NCBI RefSeq assembly: GCF_000521215.1
Contig: NZ_KI928919.1
Location: 400,939 to 464,938, forward strand
DNA length: 64,000 bases
Direction of reading: 5' to 3'
DNA from: Labrenzia sp. DG1229
GTDB taxonomy: Bacteria > Pseudomonadota > Alphaproteobacteria > Rhizobiales > Stappiaceae
The notes below the pieces were generated by a model. It did no database searches, was not told the DNA's origin, and saw only the letters and a list, made by a program, of their open reading frames with translations. Shown here piece after piece: positions 19,388 to 29,689 of the stretch. How positions within the stretch are numbered: the stretch's first letter is position 1; each line of letters opens with the position of its first letter. The position numbers and the translations under genes were made by a program.

Positions 19388-22306
19388 TCAGAAAAACGAT
19401 CGGCCACGTTGCCACCAACCGACCCGTTTCGGCTTGCCTTCCTGATCTTCATCAGAAGTTTCGCTAGTGACAACTGGTTCAGCAGGCGCCGAAGGTTTGG
19501 TATCGGCGATTTCCTCGGTCGTTTCGTTCGGGACAGGCTGTTCGGATGTCGGAGTTTCGACAACAATGTTCTCGGGGGCGGTTTCCACTGTTACCGATGT
19601 TTCGACTTCAGGAGCATCAGTTCCATTGTTTTCGGGAGATTCGACGACAGCAGTCTGCACGTCTGGTATCGCAGCAACCTCGCCGGAAGATTCAACTGAA
19701 GTGTCTATTTCTTCCGAACCAGCCGATGTTTCTATATCCGTCTCCGGTGTTACCGACGTCTCAGGAGCAGCGACATTGGCTTCGACTGTTTCAGTCTCAA
19801 CTGGGTCGGCTGCCTCCGTCGTTTCGGTTCCGCTTTCAGCATCGGCCGATTGCTGGACATCTCCGTCGGACGCGTCGTCGTTCTGGAGTTCCGTGCCTTC
19901 GCCATTGCGGCGACCACGCCGTCCGCCGCGACGGCCACGACGACGCTTGCGGCGCGGCTCATCGCCGTTGCCGTCTTCGTCTTCTGCCTGTGCATCCTGC
20001 GACGGAGCTTCGTCGCTATCTGCATCCTCCGAACCGGATGCTACCTGACGTTCATCATTGTTTTCTTCGCCACTGTCGGTTCCGCCTTTCCGGCGTTTGC
20101 GGCGTCGCTTGCGGCGGCGATCTCCACCATCCTCGTCTTGCGCCTGTTCTTCGACATCAGGTTGCTCGGTGTCTTCGTCGATTATTTCGACTGTGTCTGG
20201 TTGGACCATCGGTGGGGGAGCCGGAATGCGGTCCCGATCGACGGGTGCGCCACGTTCAAGCACATACAGCTGACCGTTCACCATGTCGTCGGCGTTTACT
20301 TCGATCTCAACCGCAAAACGGGTTTCCAGATCAAACAAATTCGAGCGTTTCTGGTTGAGAATATAAAGTGCGACCTGTGTTGTCGTACGTATGATCAGGT
20401 TGTGTGTCGCACCCTTGAGAAGATTGTCTTCAATGGACCTCAAAACATGAAGTGCGACTGATTCCACGGAACGGATCATGCCGGTGCCCTGACAATGCGG
20501 GCAAGGCGTTGTCGAGCTCTCCAGAACACCTGTGCGGATACGCTGGCGCGACATTTCCAATAGGCCAAAATGGGAAATCCGTCCGACCTGAATGCGCGCG
20601 CGGTCGTTTTTCAGGCAGTCTTTCAGTTTTCGCTCAACCGCGCGGTTGTTTTTCGACTCTTCCATATCGATGAAATCGATAACAACCAGGCCAGCCAGAT
20701 CCCGCAAACGAAGCTGGCGGGTGACTTCTTCGGCAGCCTCGAGGTTCGTCTGAAGCGCCGTATCCTCGATGTTATGTTCGCGCGTCGATTTGCCGGAGTT
20801 CACATCGATCGACACCAGTGCTTCCGTCTGGTTGATCACGATGTAACCACCGGATTTCAGTGTAACCTGCGGCGAGAACATTGCATCGAGCTGCGGTTCG
20901 ACGCCATTACGGATAAAGAGAGGCGAGGGATCCCGGTATGGCTGAACATTCTTGGCATGGCTCGGCATGAGCATGCGCATGAAGTCCTTGGCTTCGCGAT
21001 AGCCTTCGTCACCTGAAACCAGGACTTCGTTTATATCCTTGTTGTAAAGGTCCCTTATGGATCTTTTGACAAGACTGCCTTCCTCGTAAACGAGACTAGG
21101 TGCACTTGATTTAAGCGTAAGCTCCCTGACATTTTCCCAAAGTCGCATCAGGTATTCGAAATCGCGCTTGATTTCCGCTTTCGTGCGGCTGGCACCCGCC
21201 GTTCGCAGGATTACACCCATGCCTTCCGGCACGTCGAGCTCGGAGGCAATCTTCTTAAGGCGCTTGCGGTCTGTCGGTTGCGTGATTTTCCGGGAAATTC
21301 CGCCACCACGCGCGGTGTTCGGCATCAGTACGGAATAACGACCTGCGAGCGACAGGTAAGTCGTGAGAGCTGCACCCTTGTTCCCGCGCTCTTCCTTGAC
21401 GACCTGAACGAGAATGATCTGGCGGCGCTTGATGACTTCCTGAATCTTGTATTGCTTGCGAAGCGGAACGGTACGTTCCGGAACTTCTTCCATAGCGTCT
21501 TCGGCACCAACGGATTCAACGGCGTCATCGTCGTTTTCAATTTCGTCGTCGTCGTCTCGATTGCGTCGCCTGCGGCGGCTGCGCGCTCTTGCAGGAGCCT
21601 CTTCGTCATCGCTTGAATCGTCGGAGAGTTCATTCTCATCGGATTCGGAATTTGCATCGTCGGCAGCAGACTCTTCCGAGTCTTCGTCACTCGGTTGATT
21701 TTCGGAGGATTTGGCCGAGATTTCTTCTACGACTGTTTCGCCGTTATCCGAGGAAGATTCACTTTCTGCCCCGGTTGCATTTTCCTCGCCGTCGCTCGTG
21801 ATGGCCTCAGCATTGGTCGGGTCTTCAGCAATACCGTATTCAGCCCCTGCCGATTGGGTGTTGTCCTGATCAGCTGTGCCATCGGCGTCGTCGGAATCAT
21901 CATCGGTAGCTGTTTCCACTTTTTCGCTGGCAACAGTTTCCGATGAGTCGTTTTTCGCAGCACGCGAGCGGCGGCGGCGCTTTGGCTTTTCTTCGGCTTC
22001 CTGATCTTCACCCTGGCGATCTGCTGCTTCTGCAGCCAGCAGCGCTTCACGGTCGGCGACCGGGATCTGATAGTAATCGGGGTGGATTTCGCTGAAAGCC
22101 AGGAATCCGTGACGGTTTCCGCCATATTCAACGAAAGCTGCCTGAAGCGAGGGTTCGACCCGTGTTACTTTCGCCAGATAAATGTTACCGCGAAGCTGTT
22201 TCCTGTTCGCCGCTTCGAAATCGAATTCTTCAACACGATTGCCACGTACGACGACGACCCGGGTCTCTTCCGGGTGGCCCGCGTCGATCAGCATTTTGTT
22301 TGCCAT
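19388..22306 (-). CDS. rne: Ribonuclease E/G family endoribonuclease
   Basis: The 972-residue product is the endonuclease that starts mRNA decay and processes rRNA and tRNA. The N-terminal S1 domain (IYLAKVTRVEPSLQAAFVEYGGNRHGFLAFSEIHPDYYQ, in pieces) is split by an acidic, disordered insertion of about 200 residues, typical of alphaproteobacteria. The catalytic core follows, with SIDVNSGKS, VVIDFIDM (metal-binding Asp) and the zinc-link CPHCQGTGM. The C-terminal 280 residues are highly acidic and low-complexity with Arg-rich patches (RRKRRRKRRKGG), suiting RNA and degradosome contacts. I start at MANKMLIDAGHPEE (22306). Confidence 0.95.
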   Translation of the reverse strand: MANKMLIDAGHPEETRVVVVRGNRVEEFDFEAANRKQLRGNIYLAKVTRVEPSLQAAFVEYGGNRHGFLAFSEIHPDYYQIPVADREALLAAEAADRQGEDQEAEEKPKRRRRSRAAKNDSSETVASEKVETATDDDSDDADGTADQDNTQSAGAEYGIAEDPTNAEAITSDGEENATGAESESSSDNGETVVEEISAKSSENQPSDEDSEESAADDANSESDENELSDDSSDDEEAPARARSRRRRRNRDDDDEIENDDDAVESVGAEDAMEEVPERTVPLRKQYKIQEVIKRRQIILVQVVKEERGNKGAALTTYLSLAGRYSVLMPNTARGGGISRKITQPTDRKRLKKIASELDVPEGMGVILRTAGASRTKAEIKRDFEYLMRLWENVRELTLKSSAPSLVYEEGSLVKRSIRDLYNKDINEVLVSGDEGYREAKDFMRMLMPSHAKNVQPYRDPSPLFIRNGVEPQLDAMFSPQVTLKSGGYIVINQTEALVSIDVNSGKSTREHNIEDTALQTNLEAAEEVTRQLRLRDLAGLVVIDFIDMEESKNNRAVERKLKDCLKNDRARIQVGRISHFGLLEMSRQRIRTGVLESSTTPCPHCQGTGMIRSVESVALHVLRSIEDNLLKGATHNLIIRTTTQVALYILNQKRSNLFDLETRFAVEIEVNADDMVNGQLYVLERGAPVDRDRIPAPPPMVQPDTVEIIDEDTEQPDVEEQAQDEDGGDRRRKRRRKRRKGGTDSGEENNDERQVASGSEDADSDEAPSQDAQAEDEDGNGDEPRRKRRRGRRGGRRGRRNGEGTELQNDDASDGDVQQSADAESGTETTEAADPVETETVEANVAAPETSVTPETDIETSAGSEEIDTSVESSGEVAAIPDVQTAVVESPENNGTDAPEVETSVTVETAPENIVVETPTSEQPVPNETTEEIADTKPSAPAEPVVTSETSDEDQEGKPKRVGWWQRGRSFF

Positions 22307-22920
22307 TATTGAACGTCTCCACGGCAGCGGTGCTGGGCGCGTTTCGTAAACGCGCATCGCCCGAAAGGAGAAGGGCTGCCGTAATTGTTTTGCTAAGATT
22401 GGGAAGGGCGTCTGCGCCCTGCGCGGTCGTCAGACCAACAAAAGCGGCCGCTGAAGCGGAGCCTTGCCTTGTGTTGGTCACTGTGTTCATCGCGCGGGTC
22501 CTTCGGGGCAACGCAGGCCCTTAAGTTAAGTCGTTGTACCTTTGCCGGAGAGCAGGGAGGGGAATGCCGCTTCATCTGCTATCGCCGGTTCCGGAAAGAT
22601 TCGTCTCTGTATTCCGCCAGTTATCTCGCTATGAACCTTGCCGCAAAGGCAGGTTTCAATCTGGCGAGACATCGCGGTCTCAAAGATTTTCCGCTACCTT
22701 CTCTTCAGCAACAAGGCACCTCTCGAAACGGCAGAACGGCCTCTGTTCCGTCGCTTGAAGGCCTTGGATTGCGATGACGTTGTGGATAGATACCCCGTTG
22801 CGTCATCCGGGAAGGTATCGGTTTTGAACCGAAATCCGTAAGGTACTTTTACGATCCGCTGACTGGCTTTGCAAGCAATGTGAAAAGCATATGCCATTTT
22901 CCTTCGTACACATATAGCGT
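22307..22920. other. Divergent intergenic region, rne leader / amidase promoter
   Basis: The 614 bases between rne and the amidase gene contain only short open frames without ribosome sites or family-like sequence. A long rne leader is expected, since RNase E controls its own mRNA through its 5' UTR in Escherichia coli; whether that applies here is unknown. I cannot name individual promoter boxes with confidence. Confidence 0.5.
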
Positions 22921-24273
22921 ATGAGGGGAACTGCGGGGCCTCAGCGTTGGCAGATGATGAGCAACATGGCCGGAGAAATTGTGAAAAAAATCGGGACAAA
23001 ACCTAAGGTGGCCGGTGTTGCAGCCACTTTCGGCAGGGCCGTCACAATGGCCATTGCCCTGATAACGCTGTTTTTTTTCAATATTCCCGGATCCAGTCTC
23101 GTATCGGGTGCCGATGCGGCAATGCCCGAGGTAATCGGGGCCCGGGTCGCCGGCGATGAAACCCGAACCCGATTCGTACTTGATATGGATACACAGGTGA
23201 CCCCGTCCATATCCGGGCTCGCCAAACCCTATCGACTCATTCTCGATCTGCCCGAAGTGAAGTTTTCCTTGCCCGATGATGCGGGAATGTCCGGCAGAGG
23301 GATGGTTGAAGACTGGCGGTATGGCCTTTTTGCAGCCGGAAAATCCCGCATCGTTATGGATCTGTCAGGACCCGTTCGCGTCGACAAGACATTCTTCCTG
23401 CCCGCTGTCGATGATCAACCAGCACGACTGGTTGTGGACCTTGTTCGGTCGACGGCGGAGCAATTTGACGCTTTCATACAGGAAACACGCAGTGCCGGAC
23501 CGGTAAAAGACAAGAACTCGGCGCCGAAAACCGACCGAATGAAAGCAAAAAAGGCGAGGGAAAAGCCTCTCATTGTGCTGGATCCGGGTCATGGTGGCAT
23601 CGACAATGGCGCGACCGGCGTCGGCGGTACCCTCGAAAAGGCCATCGTGCTGGACTTTGCAAGTCTTTTGAAGAGCAAGCTTGAGGAAACAGGTCACTAT
23701 GAAGTCCGGCTAACCCGAGAGGACGATACGTTCGTTTCTCTGTCACGACGCGTGGAAATCGGTCATGAACTTGAAGCCGACCTGTTTATTTCCATTCACG
23801 CCGATTCGGTGCGCCGTGGCCGAAAGTTTGCCCGTGGCGCAACCGTCTATACGTTGTCAGACAAAGCTTCCGACCAGCTTTCGGAGGAACTCGCGGAAGT
23901 GGAAAACATGTCGGATGTCATAGCGGGTGTTGAACTAAATGAAGAACCAACCGATGTGACGGACATTCTGCTTGATCTTGCGCGCAGGGAAACAAGGTCC
24001 TTTTCAAGCTACTTTGCCAAGATGCTCGTGAGTGAGCTCAAAAGCGCAGTCCGGCTTATCAATAATCCGCACCGTTCGGCGGGTTTCCGGGTTTTGAAAG
24101 CGCACGATGTGCCTTCTGTCCTGGTCGAACTCGGTTATCTGTCCAATGAGCATGACGAGAAGCTTCTGATAACCGAGGAGTGGCGGGAACGCATGGCAAA
24201 TGCCATGAACGAGGCGATTCACGGGTTTTTCCGCCCGAGACTTGCGCGGCAACGAGAATTGCCGTCCCAGTGA
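22921..24273 (+). CDS. amiC: N-acetylmuramoyl-L-alanine amidase with AMIN domain
   Basis: The protein (up to 450 residues) cleaves the amide between MurNAc and the stem peptide and helps daughter cells separate. It has a signal or anchor near residues 42-66, an AMIN domain around 70-170 (VIGARVAGDETRTRFVLDMD) that localises it to the septum, a charged linker, and an amidase_3 catalytic domain with zinc ligands in LDPGHGGIDNG, the Glu in LEKAIVLDF, the His in FISIHADSVR, and VLVELGYLSN near the end. The start could be 22921 or 22954 and after. It precedes the PBP1A gene, as is common in alphaproteobacteria. Confidence 0.93.
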   Translation: MRGTAGPQRWQMMSNMAGEIVKKIGTKPKVAGVAATFGRAVTMAIALITLFFFNIPGSSLVSGADAAMPEVIGARVAGDETRTRFVLDMDTQVTPSISGLAKPYRLILDLPEVKFSLPDDAGMSGRGMVEDWRYGLFAAGKSRIVMDLSGPVRVDKTFFLPAVDDQPARLVVDLVRSTAEQFDAFIQETRSAGPVKDKNSAPKTDRMKAKKAREKPLIVLDPGHGGIDNGATGVGGTLEKAIVLDFASLLKSKLEETGHYEVRLTREDDTFVSLSRRVEIGHELEADLFISIHADSVRRGRKFARGATVYTLSDKASDQLSEELAEVENMSDVIAGVELNEEPTDVTDILLDLARRETRSFSSYFAKMLVSELKSAVRLINNPHRSAGFRVLKAHDVPSVLVELGYLSNEHDEKLLITEEWRERMANAMNEAIHGFFRPRLARQRELPSQ

Positions 24274-24451
24274 AAAGGCTGAATTGTCACGTAAATTGAG
24301 CGTCTTGTGTGGCGATTGCCTCAGCATCGCCATATTGGTGCACGAGGTAACAATCAGGACATTGTGATAACAGGTGCCTGAAGGTGCCGCATGAATGTTT
24401 CCGTGCTAGAACGCGATATGCAGCAATGACGGGGAAAGACGAGCCCGCACT

Positions 24452-26906
24452 ATGAAGTTTTTGGTGAAATTTTTCGGTTTACCTTTTCGGAATTGGGGCC
24501 GCGCTCGCACTGCTGGTTGCAGCAGGTGTGTGGATGTATCTGCAACATCTTGATGAAGACTTGCCGGATTACACGACCCTGAAGAATTACGAGCCGCCCG
24601 TGATGACCCGGGTACATGCGGCAGACGGTAGCCTCATGGCCGAATACGCAACCGAACGGCGCATGTTCCTGCCGATCCAGGCCATGCCCGACCTTGTGAA
24701 ACAAGCCTTCATCTCTGCGGAAGACAAGAATTTTTACTCTCACATCGGTGTTGACCCTGAAGGCATCGCACGTGCGGCCGTTCGATTTGTGCAAAATTAT
24801 GGATCAGGCCGGCGCCCGGAAGGCGCCTCGACAATTACGCAGCAGGTCGCAAAGAATTTTCTGCTTACCAATGATCTTTCCATCGTTCGCAAGATCAAGG
24901 AAGCAATTCTCGCCCTGCGTATCGAGCAGGCTTACACGAAAGACGAAATTCTCGAGCTTTATCTCAACGAGAACTTTTTTGGCTTGGGGTCCTACGGAAT
25001 TGCGGCGGCCGCGCTGATCTATTACGATAAGTCGGTGCATGAACTGGAGCTGGACGAAGTTGCCTACATGGCCGCGCTTCTTAAAGCTCCAAACAATTAC
25101 CATCCTTTCCGACACACAGATCGTGCGATTTCGCGTCGAAACTACGTCCTCGACCGCATGGTTGCCGACGGCTATGTGAGTTTCGAGGAAGGCGAGGAGG
25201 CGAAAAAAAAGCCGATTGTCGTCAAGCCGCGGCAAACAGGGTCACGGCTGTTCGCGGCAGAATACTTCACTGAAGAAGTTCGCAGGGAAGTTGCGGAAAT
25301 CTTCGGAACCAAGCGGCTCTATGAGGGCGGCTTGTCGGTTCGGTCTACACTCGACCCGGAACTGCAGAACATGGCGCGCAAATCGCTGATGGACGGATTG
25401 ATCAATTTCGACCGCAAACGCGGCAGCTGGAATGGTCCCGTCGATCGGTTGACGATCGGTGCCGATTGGGGTGTCGACCTCGCAAAGGTCGAAGCACTTA
25501 GCGACATTCCCGAATGGACGCTGGCGGTGGTTCTTGAAAGCGGCAGCGATCAGGCAACAGTAGGCGTACAGCCGGAAACGCTCGTCAGCGGCAAACTGTC
25601 GGACGAGCGAAAGAGCGGCCCCCTGTTCCTCGACGCCATGAAATGGGCACGTGTCAACGGTCGTGCACCAAGTGCCGTCTCGGATGTACTGGCGCCAGGT
25701 GATGTGGTTTATGTCCAGGAAAGTCAGGTCGCCCCGGGGACGTTTGAACTGAGACAGATTCCCAAAGTCTCGGGCGCCCTGGTTGCCATGGATCCCTACA
25801 CGGGACGTGTTCTGGCCCTCGTTGGTGGATTCAGCTTCGCTCAGAGCGAATTCAACAGGGCGACGCAAGCCTACCGGCAACCGGGATCGTCCTTCAAGCC
25901 ATTCCTCTATGCCGCAGCACTGGACAATGGATATACACCGTCTTCGGTCATCATGGATGCGCCGCTTGAGATCAACCAGGGACCCGGTCTCGGGACGTGG
26001 CGGCCGCAAAACTATGGCGGCAAGTTCTATGGACCGTCGACGCTGCGAACGGGCATTGAGCGGTCGAGAAACGTGATGACCGTCCGGCTGGCACAGGATA
26101 TGGGCATGCCGCTGGTTGCCGAGTACTCGAAGCGATTCGGTATCTACGACAATATGCTGCCTGTCCTGTCCATGTCGCTCGGCGCTGGAGAAACCACGGT
26201 TCTTCGCTTGACGACGGCCTACGCGACCATCGCCAATGGTGGGCGGAAAGTTCGCCCTACGCTGATCGACCGCATTCAGGACAGGTACGGGCGTACAATC
26301 TACAAGCATGACAGTCGTATTTGCGACGGATGTACTGAAAACGTCTGGGAGGGGCAGCAGGAACCGACGCTGATTGATGATCGAGAACAGGTTCTCGATC
26401 CCATGACGGCGTATCAGATCACCTCGATGATGGAAGGTGTGGTCCAGCGTGGTACTGCAACTTCCGTGCGGGCGGTCGAAAGACCAGTGGCCGGCAAAAC
26501 CGGGACGACGAATGACGAGAAAGACGCGTGGTTCATGGGTTTCACACCGGATATTGCGGTCGGTGTTTTCGTTGGTTATGACAATCCCAAACCAATGGGC
26601 CGTGGTGCTACCGGAGGGCAGGTTGCAGCACCGATCTTCACCGACTTTGTAAAGAAAGCGCTGGTCGACAAGCCTCCGGTCGAATTTCGTGTTCCTCGCG
26701 GCCTTCAGCTGATCCCGATTAACCGTCAGACCGGGTTGCGTACCGCTGCCGGGACACCGGGAGCAATTCTGGAATCGTTCAAACCCGGTATGGCACCGCC
26801 GGACAGTTATTCGGTAATCGGCTTTCAGGACACCATGGGTGTACCGACTGCCGTTTCGCCCGCGGCGCAGCAAGCGGTGACTGTTGGCACGGGTGGCCTC
26901 TACTGA
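24452..26906 (+). CDS. mrcA: Penicillin-binding protein 1A, 5' end interrupted by a one-base insertion
   Basis: PBP1A is a bifunctional inner-membrane enzyme that polymerises glycan strands and cross-links peptides. The glycosyltransferase domain shows ISAEDKNFYSHIGVDPEG and the transpeptidase shows GSSFKPFLYA (SxxK), RSRNVM (SxN) and AGKTGTTND (KTG). The membrane anchor is encoded from ATG 24452, MKFLVKFFG, but an extra T at 24478-24480 shifts the frame; removing it continues as YLFGIGAALALLVAAGVW into the intact body, giving about 817 residues. As read, only a GTG at 24528 could start, which would lack the anchor. Assembly error is likely. Confidence 0.93.
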
Positions 26907-27059
26907 TTTTCCTTGAGCCAGCGGAACAACATCTGGAGCAAACCTGCTTTCGATAGCCGGTTTACAGTGACCGGCTCCGCGGCTAATGTCCCGCTCCAAT
27001 TCTCGGCCCGATGCTCCTGACGGAAGCCGGGCCGTTTCACTAAAACAGCGAGGTATCCG

Positions 27060-28191
27060 ATGCGCGCCGAAACGGAAGCGATCGTAGATGAAATCAAGCA
27101 GGCCATAAGCCTGCTGAGGAGGCATCTTTGACTGGGATCAGGCTCTTGTCCGTCTGGAAGAACTGAACGCCCTTTCTGAGGATCCGGAACTGTGGAATGA
27201 CGCCGCCAAGGCGCAGAAGCTGATGCAGGAACGGCAGAACCTCGACGACGGCATCAGTGGCGTCAAACAGCTTGAGCAAGACCTCTCCGACAATGTCGAA
27301 TTGATTGAACTCGGCGAGATGGAAGATGATTCCTCGGTGATACAAGACGCGGAGGAAGCGCTTCGAGAGCTGAAGGAAAAGGTCGACAAGCTTCAGCTTA
27401 ATTCGCTGCTCTCCGGTGAAGCGGACAGCAACGACAGCTATATTGAGATCCACTCGGGTGCTGGCGGGACTGAAAGCCAGGACTGGGCTTCCATGCTTTT
27501 GCGGATGTATCGCAGATGGGCCGAAAAACGCGGCTTTAAAGTCGAGGTCCTGGAGCACCAGGACGGAGAAGAAGCCGGTATCAAATCGGCAACGCTTCTT
27601 GTCAAGGGTGAAAACGCCTATGGCTGGCTGAAATCGGAGTCGGGCGTTCACCGTCTGGTGCGGATTTCCCCTTATGACAGCAACGCGCGGCGTCATACCA
27701 GCTTTTCTAGCGCCCGGGTTTACCCGGTGATTGACGATTCCATCGAGATCGATATCAACGAAAGCGATTGCCGGATCGACACCTACCGGGCATCGGGTGC
27801 AGGTGGGCAGCATGTCAATACGACCGACTCGGCTGTTCGCATAACGCACCAGCCGACCGGGATAGTGGTCCAGTGCCAGTCTCAACGGTCGCAACACAAA
27901 AACCGTGCAACTGCCTGGGACATGTTGAAAGCGCGGCTCTACGAGGCTGAGCTAAAAAGACGTGAGCAGGAAGCGAATGCGGAAGCTGCTTCAATGACCG
28001 ATATCGGTTGGGGGCACCAAATCAGATCTTACGTTCTGCAACCCTATCAGCTGGTAAAGGACAACCGAACCGGTGTTGAAAGCACGTCACCTGGTGACGT
28101 CCTCGATGGCGATCTTGACAAGTTCATGGAGGCGTCCCTGGCGCAACGCATCTCTGACGGAGACACGGCCGACGCGGGCAGTAGCGACTGA
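27060..28191 (+). CDS. prfB: Peptide chain release factor 2, with programmed +1 frameshift
   Basis: RF2 reads UGA and UAA stop codons and triggers peptide release. The first 23 codons run from ATG 27060 to an in-frame TGA at 27129-27131; the ribosome must shift +1 at CTT-TGA-C to continue as [13 protein letters not shown]. The AGGAGG just upstream is the internal Shine-Dalgarno-like stimulator known for prfB. The joined protein is 376 residues. [15 protein letters not shown] carries the catalytic GGQ. The anticodon-like tripeptide is SPY ([16 protein letters not shown]), where E. coli has SPF. Because RF2 itself decodes the TGA, this is autoregulation. Confidence 0.97.
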
Positions 28192-28220
28192 CAGGTCGTG
28201 TGGCAAATCAATCCATTGTC

Positions 28221-28246
28221 AGCGGGACCTTCGGGTCCCGCTTTCG
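28221..28246 (+). terminator. Intrinsic terminator after prfB
   Basis: The hairpin AGCGGGACC-ttc-GGGTCCCGCT followed by a short T-rich stretch lies 30 bases after the prfB stop; it also serves the convergent M23 gene. Confidence 0.8.
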
Positions 28247-29605
28247 TTAAAGGGTGAGTTCGGCAAGCTTCTCGCCAGCGGTGAGAAATGCTGCGGGATT
28301 ATGAGGTTTGTCGTCCTTGCGGATCTCATAGTGAAGATGCGGGCCGGTGGAGCGCCCTGTCGATCCGACATTTCCAATCAAGTCGCCTGCAAGGACATGA
28401 TCACCTTCAGCAACGTGCAACCGGCTCAGATGCGCGTAGCGCGTGACAAAACCGTTTGCGTGGCGCACCTCTATCATCTTGCCATAACCACCGTTCCATT
28501 TGGCGCTCAATACCGTACCGGGCGCTGTGGTGTAGACACGAGCCCCGTAGGGAGCCTTGAAATCAATCCCGGTGTGCATGGCAAGGCGTCTGAGGAACGG
28601 ATCAACTCTCGGACCATAGCTGCTGGATACGCTTCCGTTTCGAACCGGCCGCTTCACAGGCAATCTCAGTGCGGTGAATTTGACACGCCGAAGTGTTTTC
28701 AATGCACTTTCCGCGCGCTGGAGCCGAGTGGGAAAGGTCTTTTCCGATATCGGTGCAAAAGGGTCGCCAATGGAGCTGTTTTCACGCAGCGCGGCATTCA
28801 GAGCCGGCGCAATGTTCCTGGTCGTTGAAAGGATATCTTCAATCCGGCCTTCGGTCGCGACCGTTATGGCATCGACCGCAGCCGTGCTTTCCACGTCCAT
28901 CTCGGAAATATCGGCCTTCACCGCGTCGAGTGCAGCCCGTTTTTCAGTGTTTTTTTTTAACTTTTGAGGATTTTCGGCAGGATCGTTCGAAGGTTCTTGC
29001 AGCAAGGACAGCGGATCGATCGATCTGGGGGTGCTTTCGCGCAGTCCCAGTGCCTTCACGGGTTCGTCAATCAGTTCGCTTTCCCCTCCGATCGCTGTTT
29101 TGTCATTGGTTCCGATCGAGGCAAGGTTCCGTGAGTCGAGGGAGGGCTTTTGCGGCGGAAGCGGCTTGTCATTGCTGAGATAGATACCGACACTTTCAGC
29201 ACGCGCAACAAGGTCGGCGACTATTGCATGGCGCTGATTGAGATCCTGCTGCCGGCGAAGAACATCCATGACCTGGATTTCAACAGTTTCCCTGTCTACC
29301 ATCTGGCGACTTGTCAGCTTCTGGATTTCTGCTCTCAGCCGGTCGATATGGTCCTGATATTCGAGAACCAATTCGGTCCGCTCCGCAGTAGCTTCCGCCA
29401 CCATGTCGCCGCGTACCAAATAATAGCCGACTGTTCCGCTCACGCCGAGTGTCGCCGCAACGCAGGCGAGGGCACCGCATATGAGGTGAACGGGCCGCAA
29501 GCTGTATGTCGTGGATTTCGCACTTTTGTCCATAGACGAATGGTGTGTCGCCATTCTTGGCTTTCGATTTGTTTGCGTCGATTTTTGGCGCTGTCGCATG
29601 ATCAC
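28247..29605 (-). CDS. M23-family murein endopeptidase with coiled coil
   Basis: The product (up to 452 residues) has one membrane helix around residues 39-65, a periplasmic coiled coil (EYQDHIDRLRAEIQKL), a long polar linker, and a C-terminal LytM/M23 domain. The zinc ligands are conserved: HTGIDFKAP (His and Asp) and GPHLHYEIRK (HxH), so the enzyme is probably active, unlike EnvC-type members. It likely cleaves peptide cross-links in peptidoglycan. Starts at 29605, 29599 or 29551 are all possible; none has a clear ribosome site. Confidence 0.9.
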   Translation of the reverse strand: MIMRQRQKSTQTNRKPRMATHHSSMDKSAKSTTYSLRPVHLICGALACVAATLGVSGTVGYYLVRGDMVAEATAERTELVLEYQDHIDRLRAEIQKLTSRQMVDRETVEIQVMDVLRRQQDLNQRHAIVADLVARAESVGIYLSNDKPLPPQKPSLDSRNLASIGTNDKTAIGGESELIDEPVKALGLRESTPRSIDPLSLLQEPSNDPAENPQKLKKNTEKRAALDAVKADISEMDVESTAAVDAITVATEGRIEDILSTTRNIAPALNAALRENSSIGDPFAPISEKTFPTRLQRAESALKTLRRVKFTALRLPVKRPVRNGSVSSSYGPRVDPFLRRLAMHTGIDFKAPYGARVYTTAPGTVLSAKWNGGYGKMIEVRHANGFVTRYAHLSRLHVAEGDHVLAGDLIGNVGSTGRSTGPHLHYEIRKDDKPHNPAAFLTAGEKLAELTL

Positions 29606-29689
29606 TCAGTCACTGTCTGCATTCTGCAAATGAACTGACGATGATTAGAATTTGGTAAGGTTAATAAATCGTCTGCAATTGAGGTTAAT

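Noticed and set aside
25242-27125. 627-codon minus-strand open frame opposite the PBP1A gene
   Set aside because: It is an antisense shadow of a clearly conserved coding region and has no family-like sequence.
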